A stretch of 64,000 nucleotides of DNA from NCBI GenBank assembly GCA_025384855.1, contig JALAHT010000002.1, positions 310,001 to 374,000 on the forward strand, read 5' to 3'. Every line of letters starts with the position of its first letter. Positions within the stretch are counted from its first letter, which is position 1. This DNA comes from Luteirhabdus salina (GTDB taxonomy: Bacteria; Bacteroidota; Bacteroidia; Flavobacteriales; Flavobacteriaceae). The position numbers were made by a program, and so were the translations under genes. The notes under the pieces were generated by a model. It ran no database searches. It was not told where the DNA came from and saw only the letters and a program-made list of their open reading frames with translations. Below, one piece after another: positions 25,241-34,070 of the stretch.

Positions 25241-26350
25241 TTATAACAATTTTTGAATTTCTTTTTCAAAACGATTCAATGTATAGTATTGCGACCATTC
25301 CTTTGCAGCCAATGACTTTGATCGGAGGTTTCCGGGGGTTTTCAAAACTTCAGCAATCCGATCAGTATCCGTTTTTTTAGATAAGGACAGTAATATTCCT
25401 CTATTTTCCTTGTCCAACATCCATGGGACGCAAGAAATAGGTGTTGCTATTGGGACCAATCCAAAAAACATTGCTTCTGCGATTACCTTCGGCCATCCTT
25501 CCGACTGGGACGGCAGCATCAGAAAATGACTTTCCTTATACGCTTTTTCTATTATGGCGGCAGGTTGATTTCCGTGAAAGGACACCAAATCTGTTAGCCC
25601 ATTATCACTTGAATACTGCTCTAGAACATTTCGCTTTGCTCCGTCACCATACACATCCAAGGATACTGCGATCCCTTTCTTGTAAAGTGCTTCAATTAAT
25701 TTCAGTGCATACAACGGTCTCTTTCCAGGGGATAAGTTTCCGACAAATAGAAATCGCCATGGTGGGGAAAAGTTTTTTTCTTGAATTTCTTCTTTTTTAT
25801 CCTCCTTATACGTTGCTGTAAAGAAAGGTAGAATATTTTTTGATTGAGCATGCCATTCGCCATAAACCAGCACATTCATATTCTTTGTTAGAAAAGTATT
25901 ACCTAAAATCCATTTCTGTAATCGATAGCTCAGTGGCTGCTTTGCATTCGGATCCCAATTACCGGCGTACTTAGCGGTTTTGGCTTTTCTAGGGAAAAAC
26001 AATTGAACGATGCACCCTAGCAAACCAATATTCCCTGGACAGCGAAGATGGATGTGATCTGTTTCCTTACAGGCTTTCAACAATTTAAAAAATGTAACAG
26101 GGATAGAAAGAAGACTTATAAACGCATTTCTAATGTTTAAAAAATCTATATTCGTAACGGATGTTACCTGAATATCCTGTCGCTTAAAACTGGAGCAAAG
26201 CAGTTTTTTATTATATGTTGTTGGTGATACAATTGTAACCTCCTCTACTTTTGAGAACCATATATCCATTTCACGAACGTAGGGAGCGTAGGCTTGATAG
26301 GTAGTATCTTTGATTAAGGTTGGTGCCGATGTAATTACTAAAAACTTCAT
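25241..26350 (-). CDS. GT4-family glycosyltransferase
   Basis: A 369-residue GT-B protein. WRFLFVGNLSPGKRPLYALK and the donor-site block LMLPSQSEGWPKVIAEAMFF with GLVPIATPISC identify it as a retaining GT4 enzyme. The N-terminal half is less conserved. By eye the coding DNA is more AT-rich than the sialate and fucose genes of the same operon. It overlaps the acetyltransferase gene by four bases. Confidence 0.87.
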   Translation of the reverse strand: MKFLVITSAPTLIKDTTYQAYAPYVREMDIWFSKVEEVTIVSPTTYNKKLLCSSFKRQDIQVTSVTNIDFLNIRNAFISLLSIPVTFFKLLKACKETDHIHLRCPGNIGLLGCIVQLFFPRKAKTAKYAGNWDPNAKQPLSYRLQKWILGNTFLTKNMNVLVYGEWHAQSKNILPFFTATYKEDKKEEIQEKNFSPPWRFLFVGNLSPGKRPLYALKLIEALYKKGIAVSLDVYGDGAKRNVLEQYSSDNGLTDLVSFHGNQPAAIIEKAYKESHFLMLPSQSEGWPKVIAEAMFFGLVPIATPISCVPWMLDKENRGILLSLSKKTDTDRIAEVLKTPGNLRSKSLAAKEWSQYYTLNRFEKEIQKLL

Positions 26351-26889
26351 ATAAAATCTTTAGAATCGGAATTACTAACCTTCTCAGCAGGCACTCCAAC
26401 CACTGTTACTCCTTCCGCTACATCCCGAATAACAAGAGAATTGGCACCTATTACAGCATTATTTCCAATCCTAACTTTTCCAGCAATAGTTGCGTTCGCA
26501 CCTATATATACGTTATCTCCTATTACAGGTACTCCTCGGTTGTTACCGCGGCCACTCACACCAATAGTCACCCCTTGTGAAATATTACAATTTTTTCCGA
26601 TTACAGCTTGGGAATTGATAATAATATTTCCGAAATGACCTATATAAAATTTAGGTCCAATGGAGGTGGAATACGGCAAGGAAATACCCGTTAGTATCTC
26701 TATCCACTTATGCCATAACGTACAAAAAAACAATAATACGCGTTTAAGTAAGCGTGGTATATTGGAACGGTATATCCTGTTGGAAATACGATAAACAAAC
26801 AATGCCCACAAGCCTTGCTGGGAAAGAAGCAAAACCAAGGTTCCCTTTCCCGAATACTGCTTATATTTTTCCAAATCAGAACGAAACAC
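26347..26889 (-). CDS. Serine-acetyltransferase-like hexapeptide acyltransferase
   Basis: A 180-residue protein with a helical N-terminus and a left-handed beta-helix built from hexapeptide repeats: IGPKFYIGHFGNIIINSQAV, IGKNCNISQGVTIG and GDNVYIGANATIAGKVRIG. The GHFGNIIIN and NCNISQGVTIG segments resemble the CysE family. In a polysaccharide operon it more likely O- or N-acetylates a sugar than serine. Homotrimeric and cytoplasmic in known relatives. It overlaps both neighbours by one to four bases. Confidence 0.85.
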   Translation of the reverse strand: MFRSDLEKYKQYSGKGTLVLLLSQQGLWALFVYRISNRIYRSNIPRLLKRVLLFFCTLWHKWIEILTGISLPYSTSIGPKFYIGHFGNIIINSQAVIGKNCNISQGVTIGVSGRGNNRGVPVIGDNVYIGANATIAGKVRIGNNAVIGANSLVIRDVAEGVTVVGVPAEKVSNSDSKDFI

Positions 26890-28028
26890 TATAATAAGCT
26901 TTTATAGAATTGAATATTTGCTTTCAAGATAGTATTCTTATCATATTTTTCAAGAACCGCTTTCCTGCCTTTTTCTGCCATAGTAGCAGCAGCTTTGGGA
27001 TTTTCGATATACCAAATGATTTTCTTAGCAATATCTTTTGGATGGTATACATCGCATAATAATCCCGTTTCGACATGTTCGATCGTTTCTGGACCAGGGC
27101 CATATTCTGAAAAAATAACAGGTTTTTCTAACAGCATTGCCTCTAAGGTAACAAGGCCTTGGGTTTCCATATGGGAAGGAAACACGCAAAGCGATGCTTC
27201 GGCATAATGTCGATTTAGTTCTTCTCTCGGAACAGCGCCATGAAAGGTCACGTTTTCAAAATAGGAAGTATCATACGTTTTTTGAAGGTTTTCAATGTAT
27301 GAACTACCATCGGGATAATACCAATCGCGTCCATAGAGATCCAGTTTCTTTTTTGGGTATTTTGTTCGCACCAATTTAAAGGCCTCAATTAGTTGTCGCA
27401 CCCCCTTTTTCTCGCAAACCGTTCCCGCAAAAAGGATGGTATTAGGTTTTACTTCTACTTTGGGAATGGTGATATCTGTATCGATCGGGTAATTGATGAC
27501 AGCGAGTGGTTTGTTTTGATAGCTAAGATATTTTTGGGTATGTGATTTTACATAATGTGAAACCGCTATAAATGCATCGGCTCTTTTAAAGCTTCTTTTT
27601 TCCAATTTCCCTTTACGCCAGTTAATACCTCTATTTTCCGATTCGGCAAAGAAATGGTGACCGCCATGCATTCGGATTACCTTTTTAGCCGGATGCTTTT
27701 TTGAAATAATGCCTAATCCCAATTCGGCCGATTCGATAATATCGATCGGATGTTCTTTGTGAAGCGCTCGTAACCTTTTGTTTAGTTGAACACTGTTATA
27801 AAGAAAATTGGGCAGTCTAGACTCGTTTTTTGAAATTCTGATTAGCTTCACCCCTTGATCATCTAATCGTTCTTCTTCTCTTTTATCCCCAACTCCCAAT
27901 ATCGTAATGCCATGACCCTCTGCTGCCATAGCCCTTCCAAACGTCTGTAAAAACGTACCTACGCCACCTGAAGCCCATAACGGATATTCATACGATAGAA
28001 AAACGATATTCAATTTCTTATTTTTCAT
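26889..28028 (-). CDS. GT4-family glycosyltransferase
   Basis: A 379-residue GT-B enzyme starting MKNKKLNIVFLSYEYPLWAS, with the acceptor glycine loop SGGVGTFLQTFGRAMA. The donor domain contains PNTILFAGTVCEKKGVRQLI, CVFPSHMETQGLVTLEAMLL and YGPGPETIEH. Standard length for GT4. It overlaps the preceding GT47-like gene by 11 bp. Confidence 0.9.
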   Translation of the reverse strand: MKNKKLNIVFLSYEYPLWASGGVGTFLQTFGRAMAAEGHGITILGVGDKREEERLDDQGVKLIRISKNESRLPNFLYNSVQLNKRLRALHKEHPIDIIESAELGLGIISKKHPAKKVIRMHGGHHFFAESENRGINWRKGKLEKRSFKRADAFIAVSHYVKSHTQKYLSYQNKPLAVINYPIDTDITIPKVEVKPNTILFAGTVCEKKGVRQLIEAFKLVRTKYPKKKLDLYGRDWYYPDGSSYIENLQKTYDTSYFENVTFHGAVPREELNRHYAEASLCVFPSHMETQGLVTLEAMLLEKPVIFSEYGPGPETIEHVETGLLCDVYHPKDIAKKIIWYIENPKAAATMAEKGRKAVLEKYDKNTILKANIQFYKSLL

Positions 28029-29046
28029 GCTTTAGGGTTTTAGACAAGGCGATACAATACGCTTCTTTTTGAAAGTATTCAAACCAGATATTTCTATTCG
28101 CTTGCTGAATTGAGACACAAGCCTCTGCGCTTAGCGAATCATGAAATTCAGCAATCTTTTTGGGTAAGCTTTTCAGGTTTTTTTCATCGACCGAAACAAT
28201 ATGCTTCGACCATTCTATCTGCTTTGGAAACGGTAGTCTACAATCGGTATTCAGCAGCACCGGAATTCTTCCCATCGCCAAGGTCTCGAAAAAGCGTACC
28301 GAAAAATTCCCAGTACCGCGCATACAAAAGGTATAGAGGTTTCGCTGCATGTTTTCATAGAATTCTCGCTCTGTTCTCTTTCGCTCTGCTTCATCGTCGG
28401 CACCCGCTCTATAGTTATCCCGGTGAATAAAATCTGTTTGTATGCCCTCCGCCTTTTCCAAAAAGGAAAGGTACTGAAAACGTTTCCAGCTAGATGGATA
28501 AAACCGCTGGGTATCAGTCGCATCCTTGCCAAGTTTTCTCCGTACGTTTAATTTTTGATGCACTAACCATTCCCGAACCATTTTGCCTAACGTTCCATTA
28601 GAATGACCTACAAAACCAAGGGTAGGTATCGAAGGTTTTTCCAATGTTGAAAATTGAAGAACGGACCTGTTGTGAGGATCGGGAAAAAATGGCGACATGA
28701 TATAAGTGGAATCCGAAAGTCTACTTTCGAAACCTCCTAATCGGATCGTGATTACATTAGGATGTTTGGAGGTATGTCCATAATCGCCTCCCGTAAAAAT
28801 CAAGACCTTCTTATTCAAACTTCTACATTCAGCAATAAAACTGTCGACCTTAGAACCATATCCATTTTCTAACAAGAATTGGATGTTCAGTGGGACAATT
28901 CCAAAATCGGCCTCTTTCAATCGATCTACAATCTTGTAATATTCTTGTACTATAGTATTTTCTCGTTCCCATATTTCAAAAATGGGAAATGTTTGATAGC
29001 TCGGTGCTTTTGGCCAAAGTTCGGGTATGTAGTACAGCGATATCAT
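28018..29046 (-). CDS. Exostosin-like (GT47-type) glycosyltransferase
   Basis: A 342-residue protein. The block FCMRGTGNFSVRFFETLAMG followed by RIPVLLNTDCRLPFP is the conserved exostosin-family donor region, best known from animal heparan sulfate and plant hemicellulose enzymes; bacterial relatives occur in surface polysaccharide clusters. No membrane anchor is visible, so it is probably cytoplasmic. The sugar used is unknown. It overlaps the upstream gene by four bases. Confidence 0.75.
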   Translation of the reverse strand: MISLYYIPELWPKAPSYQTFPIFEIWERENTIVQEYYKIVDRLKEADFGIVPLNIQFLLENGYGSKVDSFIAECRSLNKKVLIFTGGDYGHTSKHPNVITIRLGGFESRLSDSTYIMSPFFPDPHNRSVLQFSTLEKPSIPTLGFVGHSNGTLGKMVREWLVHQKLNVRRKLGKDATDTQRFYPSSWKRFQYLSFLEKAEGIQTDFIHRDNYRAGADDEAERKRTEREFYENMQRNLYTFCMRGTGNFSVRFFETLAMGRIPVLLNTDCRLPFPKQIEWSKHIVSVDEKNLKSLPKKIAEFHDSLSAEACVSIQQANRNIWFEYFQKEAYCIALSKTLKHEK

Positions 29047-30443
29047 TTGGACAATAATAAGTTAGCGATGTTTTCTGAAGCTTTCGTTACGGGATGATTC
29101 ACGATTCTTTTCAACCAATCTACTCGTTCGGGTCCGATACTTTTAGGATCTTCAAGTGCCAATGTGATTTTATGATGCCACTCTGAAGGTGCTTTCACCC
29201 AGCCCACGGCCTCTAAATTCTCCATGGAGCGAAAGTGTTGAAAGGCATAAATAGTAGTCACCGACCAATTTGTATCTTCTTCAACATCGTATGCCACATA
29301 TAGGCAAGGGGTATCGAACATGGCGAAATCATGTGCCATGGTGGAGCCTAAATTAATTACCAAGTCGCAGTGTTTAGCGGTATTCACTAGCAAATCGATA
29401 TCGGCGTTCTTCGGATAGATCGCGCCCCAATTTTTCGTATCGGTCGTCCAGATGGGAGCGATAGAAACAATATCTTCAGCATAGGATGCCAATACTTTGT
29501 CATACCTTCCCGACACATCAACCGGTGCTCTTCTAAAGATAAGCTGTGGTCTGCTCTCTTCTGGAAACGCCATCAGTGCCTTTGCAACATCTTCGAGGTA
29601 TCTGGGGTCGTAAGGCGAAGTAATTTCATCGTCGCCACTAAAGCAGATCCATTTTCGGGAAGCATCCAAACCATAGGTTAGCGCAAATTCGTCACGGGAG
29701 ATATAACGAGATTTGTCCTTATAAAACTCAAATTGTGGAGTCCCCGTAACCACTATTTGTTCTTCTTTCAGCTCAGGATGAAGTAATTGTAATTCCGCTT
29801 TCATATATTCCGACCAAACCGTATAGGTATCAGCATTAATTGCCAAACTTGCCTTTGGTGTATTATCCCAGGAATAGATGCAGCTAATGACGGGAATATT
29901 CAATTTTTTAGCGGCCAGGCAAATGGGCAGTAAGGAAGCAACCCGTTGGTGGGTGATAAAAATGGCTTTCGGACGAATTTCGGTAAGTGTTTTCTCATAC
30001 TGAAATACGCGTTTTAGCGACCAAGCGTTAGCAGCTTTTTTTTCTAGGGTAAGAATTCGTTCGTATTGTTTTGAAGCCCACTTCCCCATTCTTTCTACGA
30101 TACCATAAAAGATTTTCTTCGTAAAAGAAGCTTTCTTTTTGTTCCAATTCTGAAGGATGGTCTCATTCTCAAGGACTTCGGCATTATGAAGCAATCGAGC
30201 ATACACGGCAGCTTCCCGATACATTTTAGCTTTTTTTGGTTCGGCAGGAAGGTCGAAATGAAGGTAGTTGATAGCAATATCATGTAATTCCTCTACCTCA
30301 GCGATGGCAGGCTTCGTAAGGGTGGTCAAAAAACTTAGCTGTACTTCTTCACTTAAAAGTCTCGGAAGCTTTGAAAACAGATAATTTCGAGCACCAACAC
30401 CGTCAGGGACTACAAACAAAATAGTATTCTTCTTTTCCGCCAT
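29043..30443 (-). CDS. GT-B-like protein of unknown specificity
   Basis: A 466-residue protein I cannot place in a named family with confidence. It begins KNTILFVVPDGVGARNYLFS, has a middle part with PKAIFITHQRVASLLPICLA, IPVISCIYSWDN and EEQIVVTGTPQFEFY, and a late CDLVINLGSTMAHDFAMF. This pattern (two Rossmann halves, a VTGTPQF-type linker and a GST..HD late motif) resembles capsule or CDP-glycerol/UDP-sugar GT-B proteins. As the operon makes a CMP-nonulosonate but shows no known sialyltransferase family, this is one candidate for that step. Confidence 0.5.
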   Translation of the reverse strand: MAEKKNTILFVVPDGVGARNYLFSKLPRLLSEEVQLSFLTTLTKPAIAEVEELHDIAINYLHFDLPAEPKKAKMYREAAVYARLLHNAEVLENETILQNWNKKKASFTKKIFYGIVERMGKWASKQYERILTLEKKAANAWSLKRVFQYEKTLTEIRPKAIFITHQRVASLLPICLAAKKLNIPVISCIYSWDNTPKASLAINADTYTVWSEYMKAELQLLHPELKEEQIVVTGTPQFEFYKDKSRYISRDEFALTYGLDASRKWICFSGDDEITSPYDPRYLEDVAKALMAFPEESRPQLIFRRAPVDVSGRYDKVLASYAEDIVSIAPIWTTDTKNWGAIYPKNADIDLLVNTAKHCDLVINLGSTMAHDFAMFDTPCLYVAYDVEEDTNWSVTTIYAFQHFRSMENLEAVGWVKAPSEWHHKITLALEDPKSIGPERVDWLKRIVNHPVTKASENIANLLLSK

Positions 30444-30450
30444 GCCTCGA

Positions 30451-32151
30451 TTAGTGTGAGTCTTTCAAAAGTAAACTTGTATTTACCCACTGCCAAATAT
30501 GGAAACTACTTTCTTGGTTTCCGTTTCGATACGTCTCCCACTCTCGCTCCAACATCTTACTATCGAACCATGGATGCCCTTTAAGACTTTCTATGTGCGC
30601 GGCCACCCATCCTTCTAGATCATTCCCCAGCCATTCCCGCTGCGGTGTCTGAAGTGGTCGTTTGGGTGCGTAACGAATGGAATCGGACAAATAAGTGCCG
30701 ACCAATTCGCGCAACAGGAATTTTTGCTGTCCTTTCCTGATTTTATAGGCAAGCGGTAAGGAAAATGCGAACTCGACCATGCGATAATCCAAAAAGGGTT
30801 CTCGCAATTCGGTGCTAGCAGCCATCGATACACGATCGTTAAACCGAAGCGCACGCGGAATTTTGGTGTAATACAAATCACGATACTGTAGGTTCTGAAC
30901 CCTGTTGTTAAAAGGTGTCGGATATGCTGGTGGCTTCGCAATATCGGACAGTTCCTTTTTTAAGACAGCTGGTCTGAAAGGCGATTTTCGAATGCCTTGT
31001 ATGGTTGAATTCCCAGTTTTTGTGTAGTAATCGTATCCAGCCCATTGTTCATCCATTCCCTGTCCGTCCAACAACACCTTTACTCCTTGCTGTCTTGCAA
31101 CTTTAAAAATTTCGGCATATGCCAAGGTAGGAATGCCTCCATAGGGTTCGTCTTGAAAGTCTGCCATTCGGCTACTCAATTGTGCTACGGCATCCGCTTT
31201 CAACAATACCTTGTGAAGTGGAAATTCGCTGGTAGCCATCATTTCCTCGACATAGGAAACTTCATCATAGCGCGCATCATCGGTATAAAAGGTATAGGCA
31301 TTGCTATTCGAACCTTTAAGGGTGTACTTCACAAATGCTAATAATGTTGAACTATCCAAGCCACCACTCACATTAAAACCTACTGGAACATCGGATCGAA
31401 AGCGTAACGCAATGCTGTCCTTCAACAAGGTTTCATACCGTTCCAAGGCTTCTTCAAAGGATGTGATTTTTGGTTGTGATGAAATTTCTTTTTCAAAGTC
31501 ATACCACTTTGAAACCTTCAGTTTATTATTCTCATAGGTAAGAACATGTCCGGCTGGTACTTGTTTGATAGCTTCCCAGAATGTTTCATCAGGCATACCG
31601 TAGCTTCCATAGGTAAAATAATTCGCCCAAACCTTTTCATCAGGAGTGCGATTAATACCTGAAGCGAAAAGCGTTTTGATTTCAGAAGCAAAATATATGT
31701 GCTTGTTCTTTTCAACATAGTAGAACGGTTTCACTCCGAAACGATCACGCGCAGAAAAAAGCGATTTCATTTTTGTATCCCAAATGGCAAAAGCGAACAT
31801 ACCGTTTAGTTTAGGCAAGCACTGTTTCCCCCAGTGAAGGTAAGCCGCTAATAATACTTCGGTGTCAGAGTTTGTTTGAAACGCATAATGAGCTTTCAAC
31901 TCCTTTCTTAATTCTAAGTAATTGTAAATCTCTCCATTGAAAACCAATACATAGCGTCCATCTGTTGAAGCAAACGGCTGTCGGGCGGCTGAAGTTAGGT
32001 CGATAATAGCCAATCGGTTATGTCCCAATGTGATGCCTTCATCTAAATACGTCCCCGTATAATCTGGACCACGATGCTGTTGGGCAGCTACCATCCGCTG
32101 TAGTGATTCCGGTGAAGGTCGTTCACCAACGATTCCCGCTATCCCGCACAT
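30451..32151 (-). CDS. Asparagine-synthase-like glutamine amidotransferase
   Basis: A 566-residue class II amidotransferase. Cys2 (MCGIAGIVG) is the glutaminase nucleophile, the N-terminal domain has GPDYTGTYLDEGITLGHNRL and FNGEIYNYLELR, and the synthetase domain has the PP-loop VSGGLDSSTLLAF. It is the AsnB fold. Copies inside polysaccharide operons are thought to amidate sugar acids or act on unusual substrates; a role in plain asparagine supply is also possible. It overlaps neuA by 13 bp. Confidence 0.88.
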   Translation of the reverse strand: MCGIAGIVGERPSPESLQRMVAAQQHRGPDYTGTYLDEGITLGHNRLAIIDLTSAARQPFASTDGRYVLVFNGEIYNYLELRKELKAHYAFQTNSDTEVLLAAYLHWGKQCLPKLNGMFAFAIWDTKMKSLFSARDRFGVKPFYYVEKNKHIYFASEIKTLFASGINRTPDEKVWANYFTYGSYGMPDETFWEAIKQVPAGHVLTYENNKLKVSKWYDFEKEISSQPKITSFEEALERYETLLKDSIALRFRSDVPVGFNVSGGLDSSTLLAFVKYTLKGSNSNAYTFYTDDARYDEVSYVEEMMATSEFPLHKVLLKADAVAQLSSRMADFQDEPYGGIPTLAYAEIFKVARQQGVKVLLDGQGMDEQWAGYDYYTKTGNSTIQGIRKSPFRPAVLKKELSDIAKPPAYPTPFNNRVQNLQYRDLYYTKIPRALRFNDRVSMAASTELREPFLDYRMVEFAFSLPLAYKIRKGQQKFLLRELVGTYLSDSIRYAPKRPLQTPQREWLGNDLEGWVAAHIESLKGHPWFDSKMLEREWETYRNGNQESSFHIWQWVNTSLLLKDSH

Positions 32152-32849
32152 TCTCTATTATATTTTTTAGCGAGTGAAGTAGCGCGTTTCCAATCGGCTG
32201 GCGTATCGATGTTTACGTGCCATTTCGAATCGTTGGGATAATACGCAATGGAGTTACCGTAAAGTGAGTTTTGTTCCAGTATCACTTCTGTTTTGGTGAT
32301 GTAGATACTACCATCCCGAATAAAGGCAGGTGGTAAATCCTGTCTTCGTCCAATAATCGTGTCTTCTCCTGTAGCTATCTTTAGAAAGCCTTGGGCCGTG
32401 GGTTCGAAGACCCAATGTGGATTGTACTCATGGGGTACGGAGAGGACTGAAACCAAGGAATCGGATCCTTTCTCCTTGAATTGCTGAATCGCTTTATCAA
32501 TTACACCCGATTGACGAAACGGTGACGTAACCTGTAATAAGCAAACGGCATCATAGGTTTCGCCCTGTTCCTGAAGTGTGTTTAGGGCATGTTGTACCAC
32601 AGCCAACGAAGTCGCTGTATCGCTTGCTAATTCCATCGGTCGCGTAAACGGTACAGAAGCTCCAAATTGCTTCGCTAAATTTTGCAATTCGCTATCCTCA
32701 GAAGAAAAGACAACCTTTTGAAGCGAATTAGCGTTCACTGCGCTATCGAGGGTATATTGAAGCAAGGGTTTGCCGTCCAATAGTTTCCTATTTTTTTGGG
32801 GAATCCCTTTACTTCCCGCACGGGCCGGTATAAGTCCCAATACCTTCAT
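32139..32849 (-). CDS. neuA: CMP-nonulosonate (sialate-type) cytidylyltransferase
   Basis: A 236-residue NeuA-type enzyme that activates a nonulosonic acid with CTP. Motifs: LIPARAGSKGIPQKNRKLL (N-terminal CTP loop), VCLLQVTSPFRQSG, and AFIRDGSIYITK. The ATG at 32847-32849 is preferred over the adjacent TTG because it gives a one-base TGATG junction with the upstream gene. Same family also includes PseF and LegF; with a NeuC-like epimerase and no dehydratase or aminotransferase, CMP-Neu5Ac is the simplest product. Confidence 0.88.
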   Translation of the reverse strand: MKVLGLIPARAGSKGIPQKNRKLLDGKPLLQYTLDSAVNANSLQKVVFSSEDSELQNLAKQFGASVPFTRPMELASDTATSLAVVQHALNTLQEQGETYDAVCLLQVTSPFRQSGVIDKAIQQFKEKGSDSLVSVLSVPHEYNPHWVFEPTAQGFLKIATGEDTIIGRRQDLPPAFIRDGSIYITKTEVILEQNSLYGNSIAYYPNDSKWHVNIDTPADWKRATSLAKKYNRECAG

Positions 32850-34006
32850 CAATAGCTAATGGTTTTATGGTATCGCAGTTCGACCGTGGCCAATATATCT
32901 GCAATTTGCTTCCCGCTATTGCCATTTCCGTAAACGGAACTTCTTTTATTTTTTGGATGGTGTAGCTGGGCTTCGACTCCTTCACGAATAGCCTCTTCGT
33001 TATACGAAACATCGAGCACATTATTTCCACGAAGGCGTTTGTTCTGACGGGTCCCGATGTTCACCACAGGCACACCTAAAAAGGCACATTCCCGAATTCC
33101 CACGCTACTATTTCCAACTAAGCACTTGCTATTTAGGAGTAAACGAAGGAAATCCCTTGGCTCCATGTTCTTAAAAAAGTGAATGTTTCCAGGCTTTTCG
33201 ATTTCACGGTACGAACGGATTCCATTGGAAGTCCCATCGGCACCGGCATCTACATTCGGCCAAAACCAAAAGGTTGGGATGCCAAGTTTATCGACTGCAC
33301 GAAGTGTTTTTTGTACGTCCTCTTTCGCTTGATGATATTCAGTGGTAACAGGATGCTGCATGACCACGATATAGTCTTTGTCTGCTGAAATGCTCGCGCC
33401 TACGCCACCATATTTTTCAATTGGGTTAAAGTCTAGTGCCGGATTTTCCAACACTTCCGCTGCAATGTCGATTGACGGACAACCTGTATTAAAAACGAAG
33501 TCGGGATCCTCCCCTAGTTTCTGAACCCTTGTCTTAGCATCTTCCGAGGTTACAAAATGAATATCGGCTAATTTGGTATTGGCATGTCGTACTTTCTCAT
33601 CGATATTTCCTGTTACCTCACCTCCTTGTAAATGGATTAGTGGAATATTTTGGTAAGCTGCCGCGATAGAGGTGGCTATGGTTTCAAACCGATCGGCTAT
33701 TGTAAGTACAGCATCTGGATTTAGGTTGAAAAACACATTGGCAAGTTCCATCACTCCAAGCCCGGTGGTTTTTGCCATGGCAGTCTTGTTTTCGCCTTCT
33801 AGCACTATAAAAACCTTTTCATTCACTGTAAAACCATCCTTTTCGATGAAATCGACCGCATTGCCATAGCGATCCAAGAGGGCCGAACCGGCCACTACCA
33901 GTTGTAATTCTAACTTTGGATGCGCCTGAATGGCTTGAAGCGCTGTCTTCACCCTACTGTATGAAGGTCGGGCGGTGATGACAGCACAGATTTTCCGGAT
34001 TGACAT
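32849..34006 (-). CDS. neuC: Hydrolysing UDP-GlcNAc 2-epimerase (NeuC-like)
   Basis: A 385-residue GT-B-fold enzyme. ICAVITARPSYSRVKTALQA, VLTIADRFETIATSIAAAYQ, LIHLQGGEVTGNIDEKVRHA and the later LVGNSSVGIRECAFLGVPVV are the hallmarks of hydrolysing epimerases that make ManNAc (NeuC) or 2,4-diacetamido sugars (LegG). First step of the nonulosonate branch, cytoplasmic. NeuC is preferred because no LegB/LegC homologue is present in the window. The next upstream gene, neuB, is 64 bp away, one of the few gaps in the operon. Confidence 0.88.
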   Translation of the reverse strand: MSIRKICAVITARPSYSRVKTALQAIQAHPKLELQLVVAGSALLDRYGNAVDFIEKDGFTVNEKVFIVLEGENKTAMAKTTGLGVMELANVFFNLNPDAVLTIADRFETIATSIAAAYQNIPLIHLQGGEVTGNIDEKVRHANTKLADIHFVTSEDAKTRVQKLGEDPDFVFNTGCPSIDIAAEVLENPALDFNPIEKYGGVGASISADKDYIVVMQHPVTTEYHQAKEDVQKTLRAVDKLGIPTFWFWPNVDAGADGTSNGIRSYREIEKPGNIHFFKNMEPRDFLRLLLNSKCLVGNSSVGIRECAFLGVPVVNIGTRQNKRLRGNNVLDVSYNEEAIREGVEAQLHHPKNKRSSVYGNGNSGKQIADILATVELRYHKTISY

Positions 34007-34070
34007 ATTCGATTATTTCGAAGTAAAAATATAAAAATTGAGACAGGCAGGACTATCGAACGGTTTCATT

